Assembly: GCA_002255575.1 (NCBI GenBank)
Contig: NCAT01000001.1
Location: 167,024 to 231,023, forward strand
Origin: Acidocella sp. 20-57-95
GTDB lineage: Bacteria > Pseudomonadota > Alphaproteobacteria > Acetobacterales > Acetobacteraceae
Reading direction: 5' to 3'
Length of the DNA stretch: 64,000 bases
Shown here: positions 19,934 to 31,190 of the stretch, piece by piece
Layout of the letters: each line of letters begins with the position of its first letter
How positions within the stretch are numbered: position 1 is the first letter of the stretch
Notes under the pieces: model-generated
Databases searched by the model: none
What the model was told of the DNA's origin: nothing
Seen by the model: only the letters and a program-made list of their open reading frames with translations
Made by a program: the position numbers and the translations under genes

Positions 19934-20947
19934 TTAAGCATTGGGTAGCCATCCGAAAACTTCCAGAACCCCGGCCACCAATACCAGATAGCCAAGCGAG
20001 ATCGGCAGAAACACTTTCCAACCCAGCGCCATCAGCTGGTCATACCGGTAGCGCGGAAACGTTGCCCGCACCCAGATGAAGGTGAACAAGCAAGCGAATA
20101 ACTTAATTAGAAACCAAACAACGCCCGGCACCCAGGTGAACGGCGCAAACGGGATCGGTGAGAGCCAGCCACCCAAAAACAAAATCGTCGTCGTGGCACT
20201 GATTAAGATCATGTTGGCATATTCGCCGAGGAAAAACAGCGCAAAGCTCATCGCGCTATATTCCACGAAGAACCCTGCCACAATTTCCGTCTCACCTTCC
20301 GCCAAATCAAACGGGGCACGGTTGGTTTCAGCCAGACCCGAGATGAAGAAAATCACAAACATCGGGAATAACGGTATGGCGAACCAGATATGGCGCTGCG
20401 CCATAACAATATCATTCAGGTTCAAACTGCCAACGCAAATGAGCACCGTGACAATCACAAAGCCCATTGAAACTTCGTAAGAGACCATCTGTGCGGCACT
20501 ACGCAGAGCACCCAAGAACGCATATTTGGAATTGCTCGACCAGCCGGCGATGATAATGCCATAGACGCCAAGCGAGGAAATGGCGAGCAGATAAAGAATG
20601 CCCACATTAATGTTCGCAATCGCCCAGCCATCATTCACCGGAATCACCGCCCACGCGATGACCGCCAGACCAAACGTGATCATGGGCGCCATGATGAACA
20701 AAATGCGGTCCGAGCCGGCTGGGATGATGGTTTCCTTGAACATCATTTTGAGAGCATCCGCGAATGGTTGCGCAAGCCCAAACGGCCCCACCACATTCGG
20801 GCCTTTGCGCAACTGGATGGCACCCATCACTTTACGTTCTGCGTAAGTCAGGTACGCCACGCCAATCAGCAAAGGCACGATCAGCGCCAAGGATTTCAAA
20901 ATCGTCAGAATGACGATGCCGACATCAGTGTCGAAGAACGCCATCAT
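19934..20947 (-). CDS. nuoH: NADH-quinone oxidoreductase subunit H
   Basis: Membrane subunit (ND1) of 337 aa with eight or nine helices that forms the quinone chamber at the junction with the peripheral arm. The motifs [18 protein letters not shown] and [19 protein letters not shown] are the hallmark charged loops. Its start overlaps the nuoG stop by four bases. No anomalies were noticed. Confidence 0.96.
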   Translation of the reverse strand: MMAFFDTDVGIVILTILKSLALIVPLLIGVAYLTYAERKVMGAIQLRKGPNVVGPFGLAQPFADALKMMFKETIIPAGSDRILFIMAPMITFGLAVIAWAVIPVNDGWAIANINVGILYLLAISSLGVYGIIIAGWSSNSKYAFLGALRSAAQMVSYEVSMGFVIVTVLICVGSLNLNDIVMAQRHIWFAIPLFPMFVIFFISGLAETNRAPFDLAEGETEIVAGFFVEYSAMSFALFFLGEYANMILISATTTILFLGGWLSPIPFAPFTWVPGVVWFLIKLFACLFTFIWVRATFPRYRYDQLMALGWKVFLPISLGYLVLVAGVLEVFGWLPNA

Positions 20948-22989
20948 TCTGCGGCCTCCGCTTGGGTGCCGTAATGCGCAGTAACGCAGGCCGCCATGGT
21001 CGGGCTAACGCGGCTGATCGGGTCGGTCTGATAATAATTATGCACAGCATTGATAAACGGTGCCGACCCAAGCGGCGCCGAACCAGCCGCTGGACCTTCC
21101 AGATTGGTTCCAGCCAAACGCCGAACCTCACCAATTTCCCCAAAAATCGGGTTGAGCGCCACCAAACGTGCCCGCAATTGCGCGAAATGGTCGTAGGGAA
21201 GCGCATGGCCAACATAAGCGCTGATGGCGCGCAAAATCCGCCAATCTTCCCGCGCATCACCGGGCGGGCTGACCGCCATAAAACCAAACTGCGCCCGGCC
21301 TTCCGTGTTCACATAGGTACCGGGTTTTTCGGTGTAAGCAGCTCCAGGCAAAATCACATCCGCCCGCGCTGCGCCCACATCGCCATGGTGGCCTTGGTAA
21401 ATGACGAATGTATCAGCGCCAATCTTGGCGGTATCAAATTCATCCGCCGCCAATAGCCACAACACATCCACCCCGCCACCCAACATCCCCGCGACAGTCT
21501 TGCCGCCAGGGCCGGGGACAAACCCAAGGTCCAGCGCACCAACCCGCGCTGCTGCCGTGTGCAGCACATTAAACCCGTGCCAATCCGCATTGAGCATATT
21601 ATATTGCGCGGCCAGCCCCCAAGCTGCCGCCAACACCGCCGCACCATCTTCGCGCTGTAACGCGCCTTGGCCCAAATTGATCATGGGCTTCTTTGCAGCT
21701 TGCAGTTTTTCTGCAAAGCTACCAAGTGCCTGCAAGCTTTCCGGCCCCGCACCGATATAGTCAAAACCGTAGGTAAGATCGGCATGTTCTCCAATCAAAC
21801 CAACCGCCAGCCCACCGGTTAGCCAGCGCTTGCGAATGCGCGCATTCAACACCGGCGCCTCCCGGCGCGGGTTGCTGCCGATGATCAGGAGCGCATCCGC
21901 CTCTTCAATCCCGGCGATGGTGGTATTAAACAAATAAAATTCCCGGCGCGTAGCATCGAGCGCTGCGCCATCCTGGCGGCAATCAATATTCGGCGAACCG
22001 AGTGCCGCCATCATATCCTTCAGTGCCAACATGCTCTCAGCATCGCACTGGTCACCGGCGATGGCACCAATGCGTTCGCCTGGAACATTCTTAAGCTTAT
22101 TGGCAATCGCGGCAAACGCTTCTTCCCAGCTTGCCGCACGCAGCTTGCCGTTTTCACGAATCCATGGGCGGTCTAGCCGGCGGCGCTTCAAGCCATCCAC
22201 CGCAAAGCGCGACTTATCACCCAACCATTCTTCATTCACCGCATCATTGACACGCGGCAGAACGCGCAGAACCTCAGCGCCACGCGCATCAACACGAATA
22301 TTAGCACCCACGGCATCGAACACATCAACACTATCGGTCTTTTTCAATTCCCAAGGCCGTGCCGTGTATGCGTAGGGCTTCGAGGTCAGCGCACCGACGG
22401 GGCAAAGATCAATAATATTGCCAGAAAGTTCCGAACTTAACGCCTTCTCAATATAGGTACCAACCTGCATAGATTCGCCACGCGCCGTAGCGCCTAACTC
22501 TGGCACGCCCGCAACCTCGGTTGAAAACCGAACGCAGCGTGTGCAATGAATGCAGCGCGTCATGGTGGTTTTTACCAGCGGGCCCCAATCAGGTTGGGCA
22601 ACCGAGCGCTTATCGCCATCATAGCGCGAATAGCCGCGGCCATAGCCAACAGCCTCATCTTGCAAATCGCACTCACCACCCTGGTCGCAAATTGGGCAAT
22701 CCAACGGATGATTTACCAGCAGAAATTCCATCACACCACGGCGCGCTTTGCGCACCATTTCGGTGTCGGTCTTAATCACCATGCCCTCACCCACCGGCTG
22801 CCCGCAGGAGGCCACCGGCTTTGGCATTTTCTCAACTTCTACCAGGCACATCCGGCAATTACCGGCAATGGAAAGCCGTTCATGATAGCAAAAACGCGGA
22901 ATTTCCTTGCCAGCCGCTTCACATGCTTGCAGCACGGAAGACCCGTTGGCAATTTCAACCTCGATACCGTCAACCGTGACCTTTGCCAT
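20944..22989 (-). CDS. nuoG: NADH-quinone oxidoreductase subunit G
   Basis: Peripheral arm iron-sulfur subunit of 681 aa. The N-terminal 2Fe-2S domain ([20 protein letters not shown]) and the HxxxCxxCxxxxxC cluster motif ([18 protein letters not shown]) are followed by a further 4Fe-4S motif [10 protein letters not shown]. The remainder is a molybdopterin oxidoreductase-like domain without the cofactor, as in all complex I enzymes. Length is close to the mitochondrial 75 kDa subunit rather than the 900 aa E. coli form. It follows nuoF by three bases. Confidence 0.95.
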   Translation of the reverse strand: MAKVTVDGIEVEIANGSSVLQACEAAGKEIPRFCYHERLSIAGNCRMCLVEVEKMPKPVASCGQPVGEGMVIKTDTEMVRKARRGVMEFLLVNHPLDCPICDQGGECDLQDEAVGYGRGYSRYDGDKRSVAQPDWGPLVKTTMTRCIHCTRCVRFSTEVAGVPELGATARGESMQVGTYIEKALSSELSGNIIDLCPVGALTSKPYAYTARPWELKKTDSVDVFDAVGANIRVDARGAEVLRVLPRVNDAVNEEWLGDKSRFAVDGLKRRRLDRPWIRENGKLRAASWEEAFAAIANKLKNVPGERIGAIAGDQCDAESMLALKDMMAALGSPNIDCRQDGAALDATRREFYLFNTTIAGIEEADALLIIGSNPRREAPVLNARIRKRWLTGGLAVGLIGEHADLTYGFDYIGAGPESLQALGSFAEKLQAAKKPMINLGQGALQREDGAAVLAAAWGLAAQYNMLNADWHGFNVLHTAAARVGALDLGFVPGPGGKTVAGMLGGGVDVLWLLAADEFDTAKIGADTFVIYQGHHGDVGAARADVILPGAAYTEKPGTYVNTEGRAQFGFMAVSPPGDAREDWRILRAISAYVGHALPYDHFAQLRARLVALNPIFGEIGEVRRLAGTNLEGPAAGSAPLGSAPFINAVHNYYQTDPISRVSPTMAACVTAHYGTQAEAAE

Positions 22990-22992
22990 GAT

Positions 22993-24288
22993 TTATTCCG
23001 CCGCCTGCGCCAGCACGTTACGCTGTTGCGAGTCTATAATTCGCTGTTCCACCAATGGCCGGAATGCCCGCAGCAGCCCTTGAATGGGCCACGCCGCCGC
23101 GTCACCAAAGGCACAAATCGTATGGCCTTCCACCTGGCGCGTGACAGTCTCCAGCAAATCAATATCTGAAAGCTGTGCTTGCCCATCCACAATGCGCGCC
23201 ATCATGCGCATCATCCAGCCAGTGCCTTCACGGCAAGGCGTGCACTGGCCACAGCTTTCATGCTTGAAGAATTTCGAGAGGCGCCAAATCGCCTTGATCA
23301 CATCAGCGGACTTATCCATCACGATCACCGCACCCGAGCCAAGCCCGCTGCGTACATCCTTCAGACTATCAAAATCCATCAGAATGGTATCGCACATGTC
23401 TTTGTTTAAAATTGGCATGGATGCGCCGCCCGGGATCACCGCCTGCAGATTATCCCAACCGCCGCGCACACCACCGGCATATTTTTCAATTAGATCCTTC
23501 AGCGGAATGCCAAGTTCTTCCTCAACATTGCAGGGATTATTCACATGCCCCGAGATACAGAAAATTTTGGTGCCGGAATTTTTGGGCCGGCCAAGTGCCG
23601 CAAACCATGGCGCGCCACGGCGCAAAATTGTGGGAATGCCAGCAATCGTTTCAACATTATTGACGGTGGTCGGGCAGCCATACACACCCATCGCAGCCGG
23701 GAAGGGCGGCTTCATGCGCGGCATGCCTTTTTTACCTTCAAGGCTTTCCAGCAGTGCAGATTCCTCACCGCAGATATACGCACCAGCGCCGCGATGAACA
23801 TGCAAATCAAAGTCGAACCCCGACCCAGCGGCATTCTTGCCAAGCAAGCCCGCTGCGTAGGCTTCGTCGATCGCCGCGTTCAGCCGCACCGCCTCGTTAT
23901 AATATTCGCCGCGAATATAAATATAACCAGTATTCGCCCCCATCGCGAAGCCTGCAATTAAGCAGCCTTCAATCAGCTTATGCGGTTCGTTCCTGATAAT
24001 ATCGCGGTCTTTACAGGTGCCTGGCTCGCTCTCATCCGCATTCACCACCAGATAGCTCGGGCGGCCGTCGCTTTGCTTGGGCATAAACGACCATTTCATA
24101 CCGGTCGGGAAGCCCGCACCACCACGGCCACGCATACCAGAGGATTTTACCTCTTCAATAATCGCATCACGGCCACGGGCGAGAATGTCAGCAATTCCGT
24201 CCCAGTCACCGCGCGCCTTCGCGCCTGCCAGCTTCCAATCCTGCAAGCCGTAGAGATTTTGGTAGATCCTGTCTTTATCGCTCAGCAT
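22993..24288 (-). CDS. nuoF: NADH-quinone oxidoreductase subunit F
   Basis: NADH-oxidising flavoprotein of 431 aa, tip of the peripheral arm. The FMN/NADH loop is seen in [19 protein letters not shown] near residue 51, and the 4Fe-4S (N3) ligands in [12 protein letters not shown] plus a later Cys in [10 protein letters not shown]. It is three bases downstream of nuoE. Length equals other alphaproteobacterial NuoF proteins. Confidence 0.96.
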   Translation of the reverse strand: MLSDKDRIYQNLYGLQDWKLAGAKARGDWDGIADILARGRDAIIEEVKSSGMRGRGGAGFPTGMKWSFMPKQSDGRPSYLVVNADESEPGTCKDRDIIRNEPHKLIEGCLIAGFAMGANTGYIYIRGEYYNEAVRLNAAIDEAYAAGLLGKNAAGSGFDFDLHVHRGAGAYICGEESALLESLEGKKGMPRMKPPFPAAMGVYGCPTTVNNVETIAGIPTILRRGAPWFAALGRPKNSGTKIFCISGHVNNPCNVEEELGIPLKDLIEKYAGGVRGGWDNLQAVIPGGASMPILNKDMCDTILMDFDSLKDVRSGLGSGAVIVMDKSADVIKAIWRLSKFFKHESCGQCTPCREGTGWMMRMMARIVDGQAQLSDIDLLETVTRQVEGHTICAFGDAAAWPIQGLLRAFRPLVEQRIIDSQQRNVLAQAAE

Positions 24289-24291
24289 CTC

Positions 24292-24915
24292 TCACTCCGC
24301 CGGTTCAGTGGTGGGCAGCAACGCGGTCAGACCGCCGGCTGGCGCTGAGCCTGAGCGGCCATTGCGCGAGCCTGCCGGTGGCAAAGGAGCGCCAGCTTTC
24401 AGCTCACTTAACAATGCCACCGTCAGGTCAGCATTCAAATCTTCAAAATAATCATCATTGATTTGCAGGATCGGCGCGTTCACACAGGCGCCCAGGCATT
24501 CCACTTCCGTCATGGTGAATAAACCATCTGCACTGGTCTCTCCAAATTCAGAAATGCCAGCAACTTTTTTACACGCCGCCACCACATCATCTGACCCCCG
24601 CAACCAGCACGGCGTGGTGGTGCAAACCTGCAAATGATATTTGCCGACAGGCTTGGTATTATACATCAAGTAGAAAGTGGCGACCTCATACACGCGCATC
24701 GGCGCCATGCCCAAGCGCTTGGCGATCACATCCATCGCCACCCGCGGCACCCAGGCGGAACCAGTATGGCGCGCCATCTGGCGCTGGGCGATGTCCAACA
24801 ATGGCATCACCGCGCTCGCCTGTTTGCCCGCCGGGTAATGCGCGATTGCTGCTGCAACCAATGCTTCAGCCTCGGCATCAAATTCAAAACTTGCTGGTTC
24901 AGCCTGCATACTCAT
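24292..24915 (-). CDS. nuoE: NADH-quinone oxidoreductase subunit E
   Basis: The 2Fe-2S thioredoxin-like subunit (24 kDa), 207 aa, next to NuoF in the complex. The four cluster cysteines lie in [13 protein letters not shown] and [11 protein letters not shown]. The C-terminal 30 residues are a low-complexity tail ([16 protein letters not shown]) found in several alphaproteobacterial NuoE proteins. Its ATG overlaps the nuoD stop by four bases. Confidence 0.95.
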   Translation of the reverse strand: MSMQAEPASFEFDAEAEALVAAAIAHYPAGKQASAVMPLLDIAQRQMARHTGSAWVPRVAMDVIAKRLGMAPMRVYEVATFYLMYNTKPVGKYHLQVCTTTPCWLRGSDDVVAACKKVAGISEFGETSADGLFTMTEVECLGACVNAPILQINDDYFEDLNADLTVALLSELKAGAPLPPAGSRNGRSGSAPAGGLTALLPTTEPAE

Positions 24916-26114
24916 CGATCAATTTCACCGAATACAATATCTAAGGAACCAATAATCGCCACCGCATCGGCCAACATGTGGCCACGCGAAAGCTTATCCA
25001 TGGCTTGCAGGTGTGAAAATCCCGTCGCGCGGATTTTGCACCGATAAGGGCGGTTGGTACCATCGGCCACCAGATACACCCCAAACTCACCCTTTGGTGC
25101 TTCCACCACGGTATAGGTGGCACCCGCCGGCACATGATAGCCTTCAGTGTAGAGCTTGAAGTGATGGATCAACGCTTCCATCGAATGTTTCATTTCCGAA
25201 CGCTTCGGCGGCGTGAATTTCGGGTCCTGCACCTTCACCGGCCCTGGCTTCATCTTCGCCAGCGCCTGCTTGATGATTTTCACGCTCTCCCGCATTTCTG
25301 CAATGCGGATGAGGTAGCGGTCATAGCAATCACCATGCTTGCCGACCGGAATGTCAAACTCAACGTCCGCATACTTGTCGTAAGGCTGTGCACGCCGCAA
25401 ATCCCACGCCACACCGGAGGAGCGTAAGTTCGGGCCCGAGAATCCCCAAGCCAGCGCATCCTCTGCGGAAATTACGCCGACATCTACCACGCGCTGCTTC
25501 CAAATCCGGTTGCCGGTCAGCAGCGATTCCAACTTATCAACAAACTTCGGAAATTCTTCGCACCAAGCGGCGATATCCGCTTCCATCCCGGCTGGTAAAT
25601 CTTTGGCAACACCACCGGGGCGGAAATAGTTGGAATGGAATCGCGCGCCTGATGCCGCCTCATGAAATTCCAGCAGCTTCTCACGCTCTTCATAGCCCCA
25701 CAGGCCAGGCGTGAGCGCACCACAATCAAGCGCAAAACTCGCCACACTCAGCAGATGGTTCAGCACCCGCGTGAGCTCCGCAAACATCACGCGGATCCAT
25801 TGCGCACGGTCCGGTGCAGTAATGCCCAGCAATTTTTCGGTGGCCAGTGCAAATGCATATTCGCACGCCATCGGCGAGACATAATCCAACCGGTCAAAAT
25901 ACGGGACCGACTGCATATAGCTCTTATATTCAATAAGCTTCTCAGTGCCCCGGTGCAGCAACCCAATATGCGGGTCGGCACGGGTGATCACCTCGCCATC
26001 CATTTCCAAAATCAGACGCAACACACCATGGGCGGCAGGATGCTGCGGACCAAAATTAATCGTGTGGCTGTCAATCTCGATTGTCTTGGTAACGGGCGCT
26101 ACAACTTGGTCCAT
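24912..26114 (-). CDS. nuoD: NADH-quinone oxidoreductase subunit D
   Basis: 49 kDa subunit of 400 aa lining the quinone pocket. The segment [15 protein letters not shown] near residue 20 carries the quinone-site His residues, and the C-terminus ends in the family's typical DIVFGEIDR. It is separate from nuoC (not fused as in E. coli) and begins three bases after nuoC. Full length. Confidence 0.96.
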   Translation of the reverse strand: MDQVVAPVTKTIEIDSHTINFGPQHPAAHGVLRLILEMDGEVITRADPHIGLLHRGTEKLIEYKSYMQSVPYFDRLDYVSPMACEYAFALATEKLLGITAPDRAQWIRVMFAELTRVLNHLLSVASFALDCGALTPGLWGYEEREKLLEFHEAASGARFHSNYFRPGGVAKDLPAGMEADIAAWCEEFPKFVDKLESLLTGNRIWKQRVVDVGVISAEDALAWGFSGPNLRSSGVAWDLRRAQPYDKYADVEFDIPVGKHGDCYDRYLIRIAEMRESVKIIKQALAKMKPGPVKVQDPKFTPPKRSEMKHSMEALIHHFKLYTEGYHVPAGATYTVVEAPKGEFGVYLVADGTNRPYRCKIRATGFSHLQAMDKLSRGHMLADAVAIIGSLDIVFGEIDR

Positions 26115-26117
26115 CGC

Positions 26118-26735
26118 TCAACCCCGCGCTTTTTCATCACCGGGCAGCGTGGTCATGGCTTCCCAAGGTGAGAGAAAGTCAAAATTGCGAAACTCCTGCG
26201 TAAGCTTCACTTTTTCATAAACCACTGCTTTGCGTTCATCATCATAACGCACTTCCAAATAGCCGGTCAGTGGAAAGTCTTTGCGCAGCGGGTGCCCTTC
26301 AAAACCATAGTCGGTAACAATCCGCCGATGATCCGCAAGACCATCAAACGGAATGCCGAACAGGTCCCACACTTCGCGCTCCCACCAGGTGGCACTTGGC
26401 CACAAGCCGGTTACCGATGGCATGGCGGCATTTTCAGCCACCGGCACAATCAAACGCAGCCGGGCATTGCGCGTGACAGAGAGCAGATTGTACACAACTT
26501 CAAACCGCAAAGTCCGTTCCGGCCAATCCACGCCGCAAATATCCATCACCTGGGCGAAGGCAAATTCATCCCGCAAGGTCTTCGCCAAAATTGGCAGAGC
26601 TTCAGGCGTGGTATACGCCACTAAAGCCCCATGCTCGCGCATCACGCGCGCCACGCCAGCCAACGCTGCGACTGCATCTAGTTCCGCATCCGCCGGAACC
26701 GCCGGCGCCTCGGGTACCGCTACCTCATCAACCAC
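26118..26735 (-). CDS. nuoC: NADH-quinone oxidoreductase subunit C
   Basis: 30 kDa subunit of the peripheral arm, 205 aa. The conserved segment [19 protein letters not shown] and the end of the family motif [16 protein letters not shown] are both present. The open frame runs up to 26903, but that extension lies entirely inside nuoB. A GTG at 26735, nine bases after a GGGGA ribosome site, gives the usual family length and is preferred. The chosen start overlaps nuoB by eight bases. Confidence 0.9.
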   Translation of the reverse strand: MVDEVAVPEAPAVPADAELDAVAALAGVARVMREHGALVAYTTPEALPILAKTLRDEFAFAQVMDICGVDWPERTLRFEVVYNLLSVTRNARLRLIVPVAENAAMPSVTGLWPSATWWEREVWDLFGIPFDGLADHRRIVTDYGFEGHPLRKDFPLTGYLEVRYDDERKAVVYEKVKLTQEFRNFDFLSPWEAMTTLPGDEKARG

Positions 26736-27282
26736 GGAGAATGGTCCCCGTACGACGGATTTTTTTCTGCAACTGCATAATCCCGTACACCAGAGCCTCC
26801 GCCGTCGGCGGGCAGCCCGGAACGTAAATATCCACCGGCACAATGCGGTCACAGCCGCGCACCACCGAATAAGAATAATGATAGTAGCCACCACCATTGG
26901 CACAGCTACCCATTGAGATCACCCAGCGTGGCTCAGGCATCTGGTCGTACACTTTGCGCAAAGCCGGCGCCATTTTGTTGGTCAGCGTGCCCGCCACAAT
27001 CATTACATCGCTTTGGCGCGGGCTGGCGCGCGGAATAATGCCAAACCGGTCGAGATCGTAGCGCGGCATGTAAGCATGAATCATTTCCACGGCGCAGCAG
27101 GCCAAGCCAAAGGTCATTGGCCACAGGCTACCCGTCCGCGCCCAGTTCACCATTTTATCGAGATTGGCCACCACAAAGCCTTTACCGGCGATCTCACCGG
27201 TAATGCCTTTAATCACCGCATCCTGCGCATCACCGGGGGGCAATGCGTCACGATTCCAGGCAAGGTCAGCCGAACCGCTCAT
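26728..27282 (-). CDS. nuoB: NADH-quinone oxidoreductase subunit B
   Basis: PSST subunit of 184 aa carrying cluster N2, the last iron-sulfur centre before quinone. The ligands are seen as the tandem Cys pair in GLACCAVEM, a Cys in MGSCANGGG, and a Cys in [11 protein letters not shown]. Starts with MSGSADLAW, four bases after nuoA. Full length and intact. Confidence 0.96.
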   Translation of the reverse strand: MSGSADLAWNRDALPPGDAQDAVIKGITGEIAGKGFVVANLDKMVNWARTGSLWPMTFGLACCAVEMIHAYMPRYDLDRFGIIPRASPRQSDVMIVAGTLTNKMAPALRKVYDQMPEPRWVISMGSCANGGGYYHYSYSVVRGCDRIVPVDIYVPGCPPTAEALVYGIMQLQKKIRRTGTILRG

Positions 27283-27286
27283 AATA

Positions 27287-27652
27287 TTACTCCCAATCCA
27301 AAGCGCCTTTATTCCATTCGTAGATAAAGCCGACTGTCAAAACGGCAAGGAAGCCCAGCATCGAGAAAAACCCGAGCATACCAATGCGCGACAGGCTAAC
27401 TGCCCACGGGAACAAAAACGCCACTTCAACGTCAAATATAATGAAAAGAATGGCCACCAGGTAAAACCGCACATCGAATTTACGGCGCGCATCGTCAAAT
27501 GCTTCAAAGCCGCATTCATAGGCAGATAATTTGGCCGGGTAGGGTTTTTGGTGGGCAGCGAAAAGCGAGCCCGCCACAAGCGCCAGCCCGATTAAACCGG
27601 CAATGGCAGAGAAAACCAGGATGGGAAAATATTGCGTGAGAACTGGCTGCAA
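27287..27652 (-). CDS. nuoA: NADH-quinone oxidoreductase subunit A
   Basis: Membrane subunit (ND3), 121 aa with three helices. The conserved loop [21 protein letters not shown] contains the Cys and acidic residues near the quinone site. The start is TTG, supported by an AGGAG at 27659-27663 seven bases upstream. It opens the fourteen-gene nuo operon, which runs A to N in the standard order with no accessory gene inserted. A promoter was not convincingly identified in the 106 bp between nuoA and tRNA-Asp. Confidence 0.95.
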   Translation of the reverse strand: MQPVLTQYFPILVFSAIAGLIGLALVAGSLFAAHQKPYPAKLSAYECGFEAFDDARRKFDVRFYLVAILFIIFDVEVAFLFPWAVSLSRIGMLGFFSMLGFLAVLTVGFIYEWNKGALDWE

Positions 27653-27758
27653 CGCGTCTCTCCTGGTCTACAAAATGACAAAACCGAACAAATCTCCTGT
27701 CGCACCGCAACAAGGTCTGGTCAAGCTTCGTCTTACCTTAATTTAACTTCGCAATGCG

Positions 27759-27835
<77 letters not shown>

Positions 27836-27877
27836 ATTACAGCGTGACGGCGCGTCAAGCGCAAAGGAAAATGGTTT

Positions 27878-27952
27878 TGGTAGGCGATGACGGGTTTGAA
27901 CCGCCGACCCTCTCGGTGTAAACGAGACGCTCTACCGCTGAGCTAATCGCCC
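27878..27952 (-). tRNA. tRNA-Val (anticodon TAC)
   Basis: Cloverleaf of 75 nt. The acceptor GGGCGAT pairs with ATCGCCT (first pair G-U), the D-arm contains AGCTCAGCGGTAGAGC, the anticodon stem TCTCG/CGAGA encloses TTTACAC with anticodon TAC, and the T-arm contains GGTTCAAACC. CCA is encoded at 27878-27880. It reads GTA codons and, with modification, others of the Val box. Confidence 0.95.
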
Positions 27953-27965
27953 CAAAACCAACGGC

Positions 27966-27994
27966 TAAAAGCCGGACCGACACTTTAGCGTCAA
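27966..27994 (-). promoter_or_regulatory. probable promoter of the tRNA-Val-tRNA-Asp transcript
   Basis: On the minus strand TTGACG (27994-27989) is followed after 17 bp by CTTTTA (27971-27966). Transcription would start about six to eight bases before the tRNA-Val 5' end, as usual for tRNA genes. The -35 is near consensus and the -10 is weak. Confidence 0.45.
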
Positions 27995-28026
27995 TACGGA
28001 ATTTCAGCCGGCCTCAAAAAAGTTCA

Positions 28027-28062
28027 GAAAAAATCAGGAAGCCGGCGAACCAACCTCCTGAT
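28027..28062 (-). terminator. Rho-independent terminator of hupB
   Basis: On the minus strand ATCAGGA (28062-28056) pairs with TCCTGAT (28039-28033) around a 16-base loop, and five to six T residues follow. It lies about 20 bases after the hupB stop codon and separates hupB from the tRNA genes. Confidence 0.7.
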
Positions 28063-28080
28063 CAACCACAGCGCCGCAGA

Positions 28081-28353
28081 TTAGTTAACGGCGTCTTTTA
28101 ATGTCTTACCAGCCTTGAAGCGCACCGCGGTTGAAGCCGGGATGTCGATTTCATCGCCAGTGCGCGGGTTACGGCCTTTGGAAGCTTCACGGTCAACGGT
28201 GGCAAAGGTACCGAAACCAACCAGACGAACTTCAGTCTTCTGCTTCAGTGAGCCTTCAATGGCGCCGAACACGGCATCCACCACTTCCGCAGCCTTGGCT
28301 TTCGAAATCTCAGTTTTCTCTGCCACAGCGGCAATTAGGTCCATTTTATTCAC
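28081..28353 (-). CDS. hupB: DNA-binding protein HU
   Basis: Nucleoid protein of 90 aa that bends DNA as a dimer. It has the typical helical N-terminus (NKMDLIAAVAEKTEISKAKA) and the beta-arm region with GFGTFATVDREASKGRNPRTG, where the RNP motif inserts into the minor groove. The GTG start at 28353 is chosen because AGGGAG lies nine bases before it. The frame remains open to 28431 but that extension is not part of the family. It follows lon by 137 bp on the same strand, the usual lon-hup order. Confidence 0.95.
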   Translation of the reverse strand: MNKMDLIAAVAEKTEISKAKAAEVVDAVFGAIEGSLKQKTEVRLVGFGTFATVDREASKGRNPRTGDEIDIPASTAVRFKAGKTLKDAVN

Positions 28354-28451
28354 AGTCAAAGACTCCCTGTTGTCATTCACAAATCTGTCGAACGCTCGAA
28401 TAACCAAATTGGTCTCTGCGAACAAGGCCACATCAGGTGACCAAGTTTCAC

Positions 28452-28481
28452 AGAGTACCGAATTTGGCCGGTTTACGTCAA
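28452..28481 (-). promoter_or_regulatory. possible promoter of hupB
   Basis: On the minus strand TTGACG (28481-28476) is followed after 18 bp by TACTCT (28457-28452) in the lon-hupB gap, about 100 bases before the hupB start. The -10 is a poor match, so this is tentative. No intrinsic terminator was seen after lon, and readthrough may also supply hupB. Confidence 0.3.
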
Positions 28482-28490
28482 TGAAGCTGG

Positions 28491-30905
28491 CTAATGCGGC
28501 AGAGACGCCGCCCGCGCGTCACCTGATGCTGCGGCAATTTCCTCAGGCTTTTCTTCCCAAATAATCGGCTCCGGTTGGCGCGAAAGGGCCAGCGCAATCA
28601 CTTCATCCACATGCGATACAGGGATGATATGTAAGCCTTTTTTCACGTTATCCGGGATCTCGATCAGGTCTTTCTCATTCTCCTTCGGGATCACGACCGT
28701 GGTGATTCCAGCCCGCAAAGCTGCCAGCAACTTCTCTTTCAGGCCCCCAATCGGCAGCACCCTGCCACGCAGCGTAATCTCACCCGTCATCGCAATGTCG
28801 CGGCGAATCGGGATATTGGTGATGGCACTCACGATGGACGTGGCCATCGCAATGCCGGCCGAAGGTCCATCTTTTGGCGTCGCCCCTTCCGGCACATGCA
28901 CATGGATGTCCCGCTTATCGAAGAAAGGCGGCTTGATGCCAAACTGGGTGGCGCGCGAGCGAATGTATGAATACGCCGCCTGCACGCTCTCCTGCATCAC
29001 GTCACCGAGCTTACCGGTCTGCTTAATGGCGCCCTTGCCGGGCAGCAGCACGCTTTCAATAGTGAGGATCTCGCCCCCAACCTCGGTCCAAGCCAGGCCC
29101 GTCACCACGCCCACCATATCCTCAGCTTCGGTCTCGCCATAGCGGAAGCGCGGCACGCCGGAGAATTTCTCCAGGTTTTTCTTGGTGATGGTAACCTTCT
29201 TGACCTTCGAGGTTACAATCTCCTTCACCGCTTTACGCGCCAAGTTCGCAATTTCGCGCTCCAGGTTTCGCACCCCTGCTTCACGCGTATAGGTGCGGAT
29301 CAGCTCATGCAGAGCTTCATCGCTGATTGACCATTCCTCACGCTTCAGCCCGTGCGCTTCGCCCTGCTTGTTCACCAGATGGCGCTTGGCAATTTCAACC
29401 TTCTCATCCTCGGTGTAGCCAGGGATGCGGATGATCTCCATGCGGTCCAGCAACGGCTGCGGCATCTTCAGGCTATTCGCGGTGGTCACGAACATCACGT
29501 CCGAAAGGTCGTAATCAACTTCCAAATAATGGTCCGCGAAGGTCGCGTTCTGCTCAGGGTCCAGCACTTCCAGCAGAGCCGAGGACGGATCACCCCGCCA
29601 ATCAGCGCCTAGCTTGTCGATTTCATCAAGCAAAAACAGCGGGTTGGAGGTTTTTGCCTTCTTCATGCCCTGGATCACCTTACCTGGCATCGAGCCGATA
29701 TAGGTACGCCGGTGGCCACGCACCTCAGCCTCATCGCGCACGCCGCCTAAGGACATACGCACGAAGTTACGCCCCGTCGCCTTGGCTATGGACTTGCCGA
29801 GCGAGGTTTTACCCACACCTGGCGGGCCCACAAGGCAGAGAATCGCACCGCGCAATTTCGGGCTGCGCGACTGCACCGCCAGATACTCCACGATTCGCTC
29901 TTTAATTTTGTCCAGCCCGTAATGGTCCTCGTTCAGAATCCGCTCAGCCTCGATCACGTCATTCTTGATCTTGCTGCGCTTCTTCCAGGGAATACCTAAA
30001 ATCCAGTCCAGATAATTGCGCACCACGGTCGCTTCCGCGCTCATCGGGCTCATCGAACGCAGCTTCTTCAGCTCCGCTAGCGCCTTCTCACGTGCTTCCT
30101 TGGAAAGCTTGGTGGCTTTGATCTTGGCTTCCAACTCGGCGGTCTCATCCTTGCCATCCTCGCCTTCGCCCAGTTCCTTCTGAATCGCCTTGAGCTGCTC
30201 GTTCAGGTAATATTCGCGCTGGGTCTTCTCCATCTGCCGCTTCACCCGGTTGCGAATTTTCTTCTCAACCTGCAGCACGCCGATTTCGGATTCCATGTGG
30301 CTGAACACCCGCTCCAACCGCTCCGCCGTGGTATCAATCTCCAGCAAATCCTGCTTATCGGGGATTTTCAGCCCCAAATGGCTGGCCACAGTATCAGCCA
30401 GCTTCGATGGGTCATCAATCTGATTAACCGAGACCAGCACTTCCGGCGCGATCTTCTTGTTCAGCTTGATATATTGCTCGAACTGCGAGACCACCGTGCG
30501 GGCCAGCGCCTCAACCTCCTTGCTGTCATCCGCCTTATCCTCAAGCGGCTCACAGAACACCTCAAAATAGGCTTCGGTTTCCTTAAACGACGTGATTTTG
30601 GCCCGCCGCACGCCTTCCACCAGCACCTTCACCGTGCCGTCCGGCAGCTTTAGCAACTGCAAGATGGTCGAAACCGTGCCAACTTTATAAATATCGTCCG
30701 CCGAGGGATCGTCCTGGGCAGCATTCTTCTGCGCAACAAGCAGGATTTGCTTGTCCTCCTTCATCACGGTTTCCAGCGCCCGCACGGATTTTTCGCGCCC
30801 GACAAATAGCGGCACGATCATGTGCGGAAACACCACGATATCGCGGAGGGGAAGAACCGCCAGAGTTTCAGGCAATTCGGGTGTTGGGCGTTCAGCGTCA
30901 GTCAT
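28491..30905 (-). CDS. lon: ATP-dependent protease Lon
   Basis: Cytoplasmic AAA+ serine protease of 804 aa that degrades damaged and regulatory proteins. Order of parts: N-terminal LON substrate-binding domain (residues 10-205, beginning [20 protein letters not shown]), a coiled-coil region (about 205-300), ATPase with Walker [10 protein letters not shown] near residue 361, sensor/arginine region, and the protease domain. The catalytic dyad is Ser682 in [11 protein letters not shown] and a Lys at 725 in [11 protein letters not shown], with spacing as in E. coli Lon. Full length. A heat-shock-like promoter candidate lies upstream. Confidence 0.97.
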   Translation of the reverse strand: MTDAERPTPELPETLAVLPLRDIVVFPHMIVPLFVGREKSVRALETVMKEDKQILLVAQKNAAQDDPSADDIYKVGTVSTILQLLKLPDGTVKVLVEGVRRAKITSFKETEAYFEVFCEPLEDKADDSKEVEALARTVVSQFEQYIKLNKKIAPEVLVSVNQIDDPSKLADTVASHLGLKIPDKQDLLEIDTTAERLERVFSHMESEIGVLQVEKKIRNRVKRQMEKTQREYYLNEQLKAIQKELGEGEDGKDETAELEAKIKATKLSKEAREKALAELKKLRSMSPMSAEATVVRNYLDWILGIPWKKRSKIKNDVIEAERILNEDHYGLDKIKERIVEYLAVQSRSPKLRGAILCLVGPPGVGKTSLGKSIAKATGRNFVRMSLGGVRDEAEVRGHRRTYIGSMPGKVIQGMKKAKTSNPLFLLDEIDKLGADWRGDPSSALLEVLDPEQNATFADHYLEVDYDLSDVMFVTTANSLKMPQPLLDRMEIIRIPGYTEDEKVEIAKRHLVNKQGEAHGLKREEWSISDEALHELIRTYTREAGVRNLEREIANLARKAVKEIVTSKVKKVTITKKNLEKFSGVPRFRYGETEAEDMVGVVTGLAWTEVGGEILTIESVLLPGKGAIKQTGKLGDVMQESVQAAYSYIRSRATQFGIKPPFFDKRDIHVHVPEGATPKDGPSAGIAMATSIVSAITNIPIRRDIAMTGEITLRGRVLPIGGLKEKLLAALRAGITTVVIPKENEKDLIEIPDNVKKGLHIIPVSHVDEVIALALSRQPEPIIWEEKPEEIAAASGDARAASLPH

Positions 30906-30980
30906 GATAAATTCCTATCACTCGCAAAGATCGCCCTTAAAGGCACGATCTAAGGTGCCGGGATATCCGGCCACCGGCAA

Positions 30981-31010
30981 TATATCGGCAACCTAGCCGA
31001 AAGGCGCAAG
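30981..31010 (-). promoter_or_regulatory. sigma-32-like promoter candidate for lon
   Basis: On the minus strand CTTGCGC (31010-31004) is followed after 15 bp by CCGATATA (30988-30981), resembling the heat-shock consensus CTTGAAA...CCCATnT. It lies about 75 bases before the lon start in a 285-bp gap that otherwise shows no gene. lon is a classic sigma-32 gene in proteobacteria, so a promoter of this class is expected, but the match is imperfect. Confidence 0.4.
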
Positions 31011-31190
31011 TGCAATCGGTAAAACAGCCGAAAAGACTGAAAAACCAGTGCTTTTTTGCAAAAACGACCAAAAAAAACCTTATTATGGGCTGTTTCAGCG
31101 GGACAAACCAACCTTACCACCCTTATCGCCATCTCGACGCGCGTCCCGCAGAGGCAGGAGATGACGATGGTTGGGCAGAACGCAAACAGA

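Noticed and set aside
26736..26903. Longer N-terminus for nuoC starting at 26903
   Set aside because: The extra 56 codons lie wholly inside nuoB and read as an Arg-rich sequence unlike NuoC; the GTG at 26735 has a ribosome site and gives family length.
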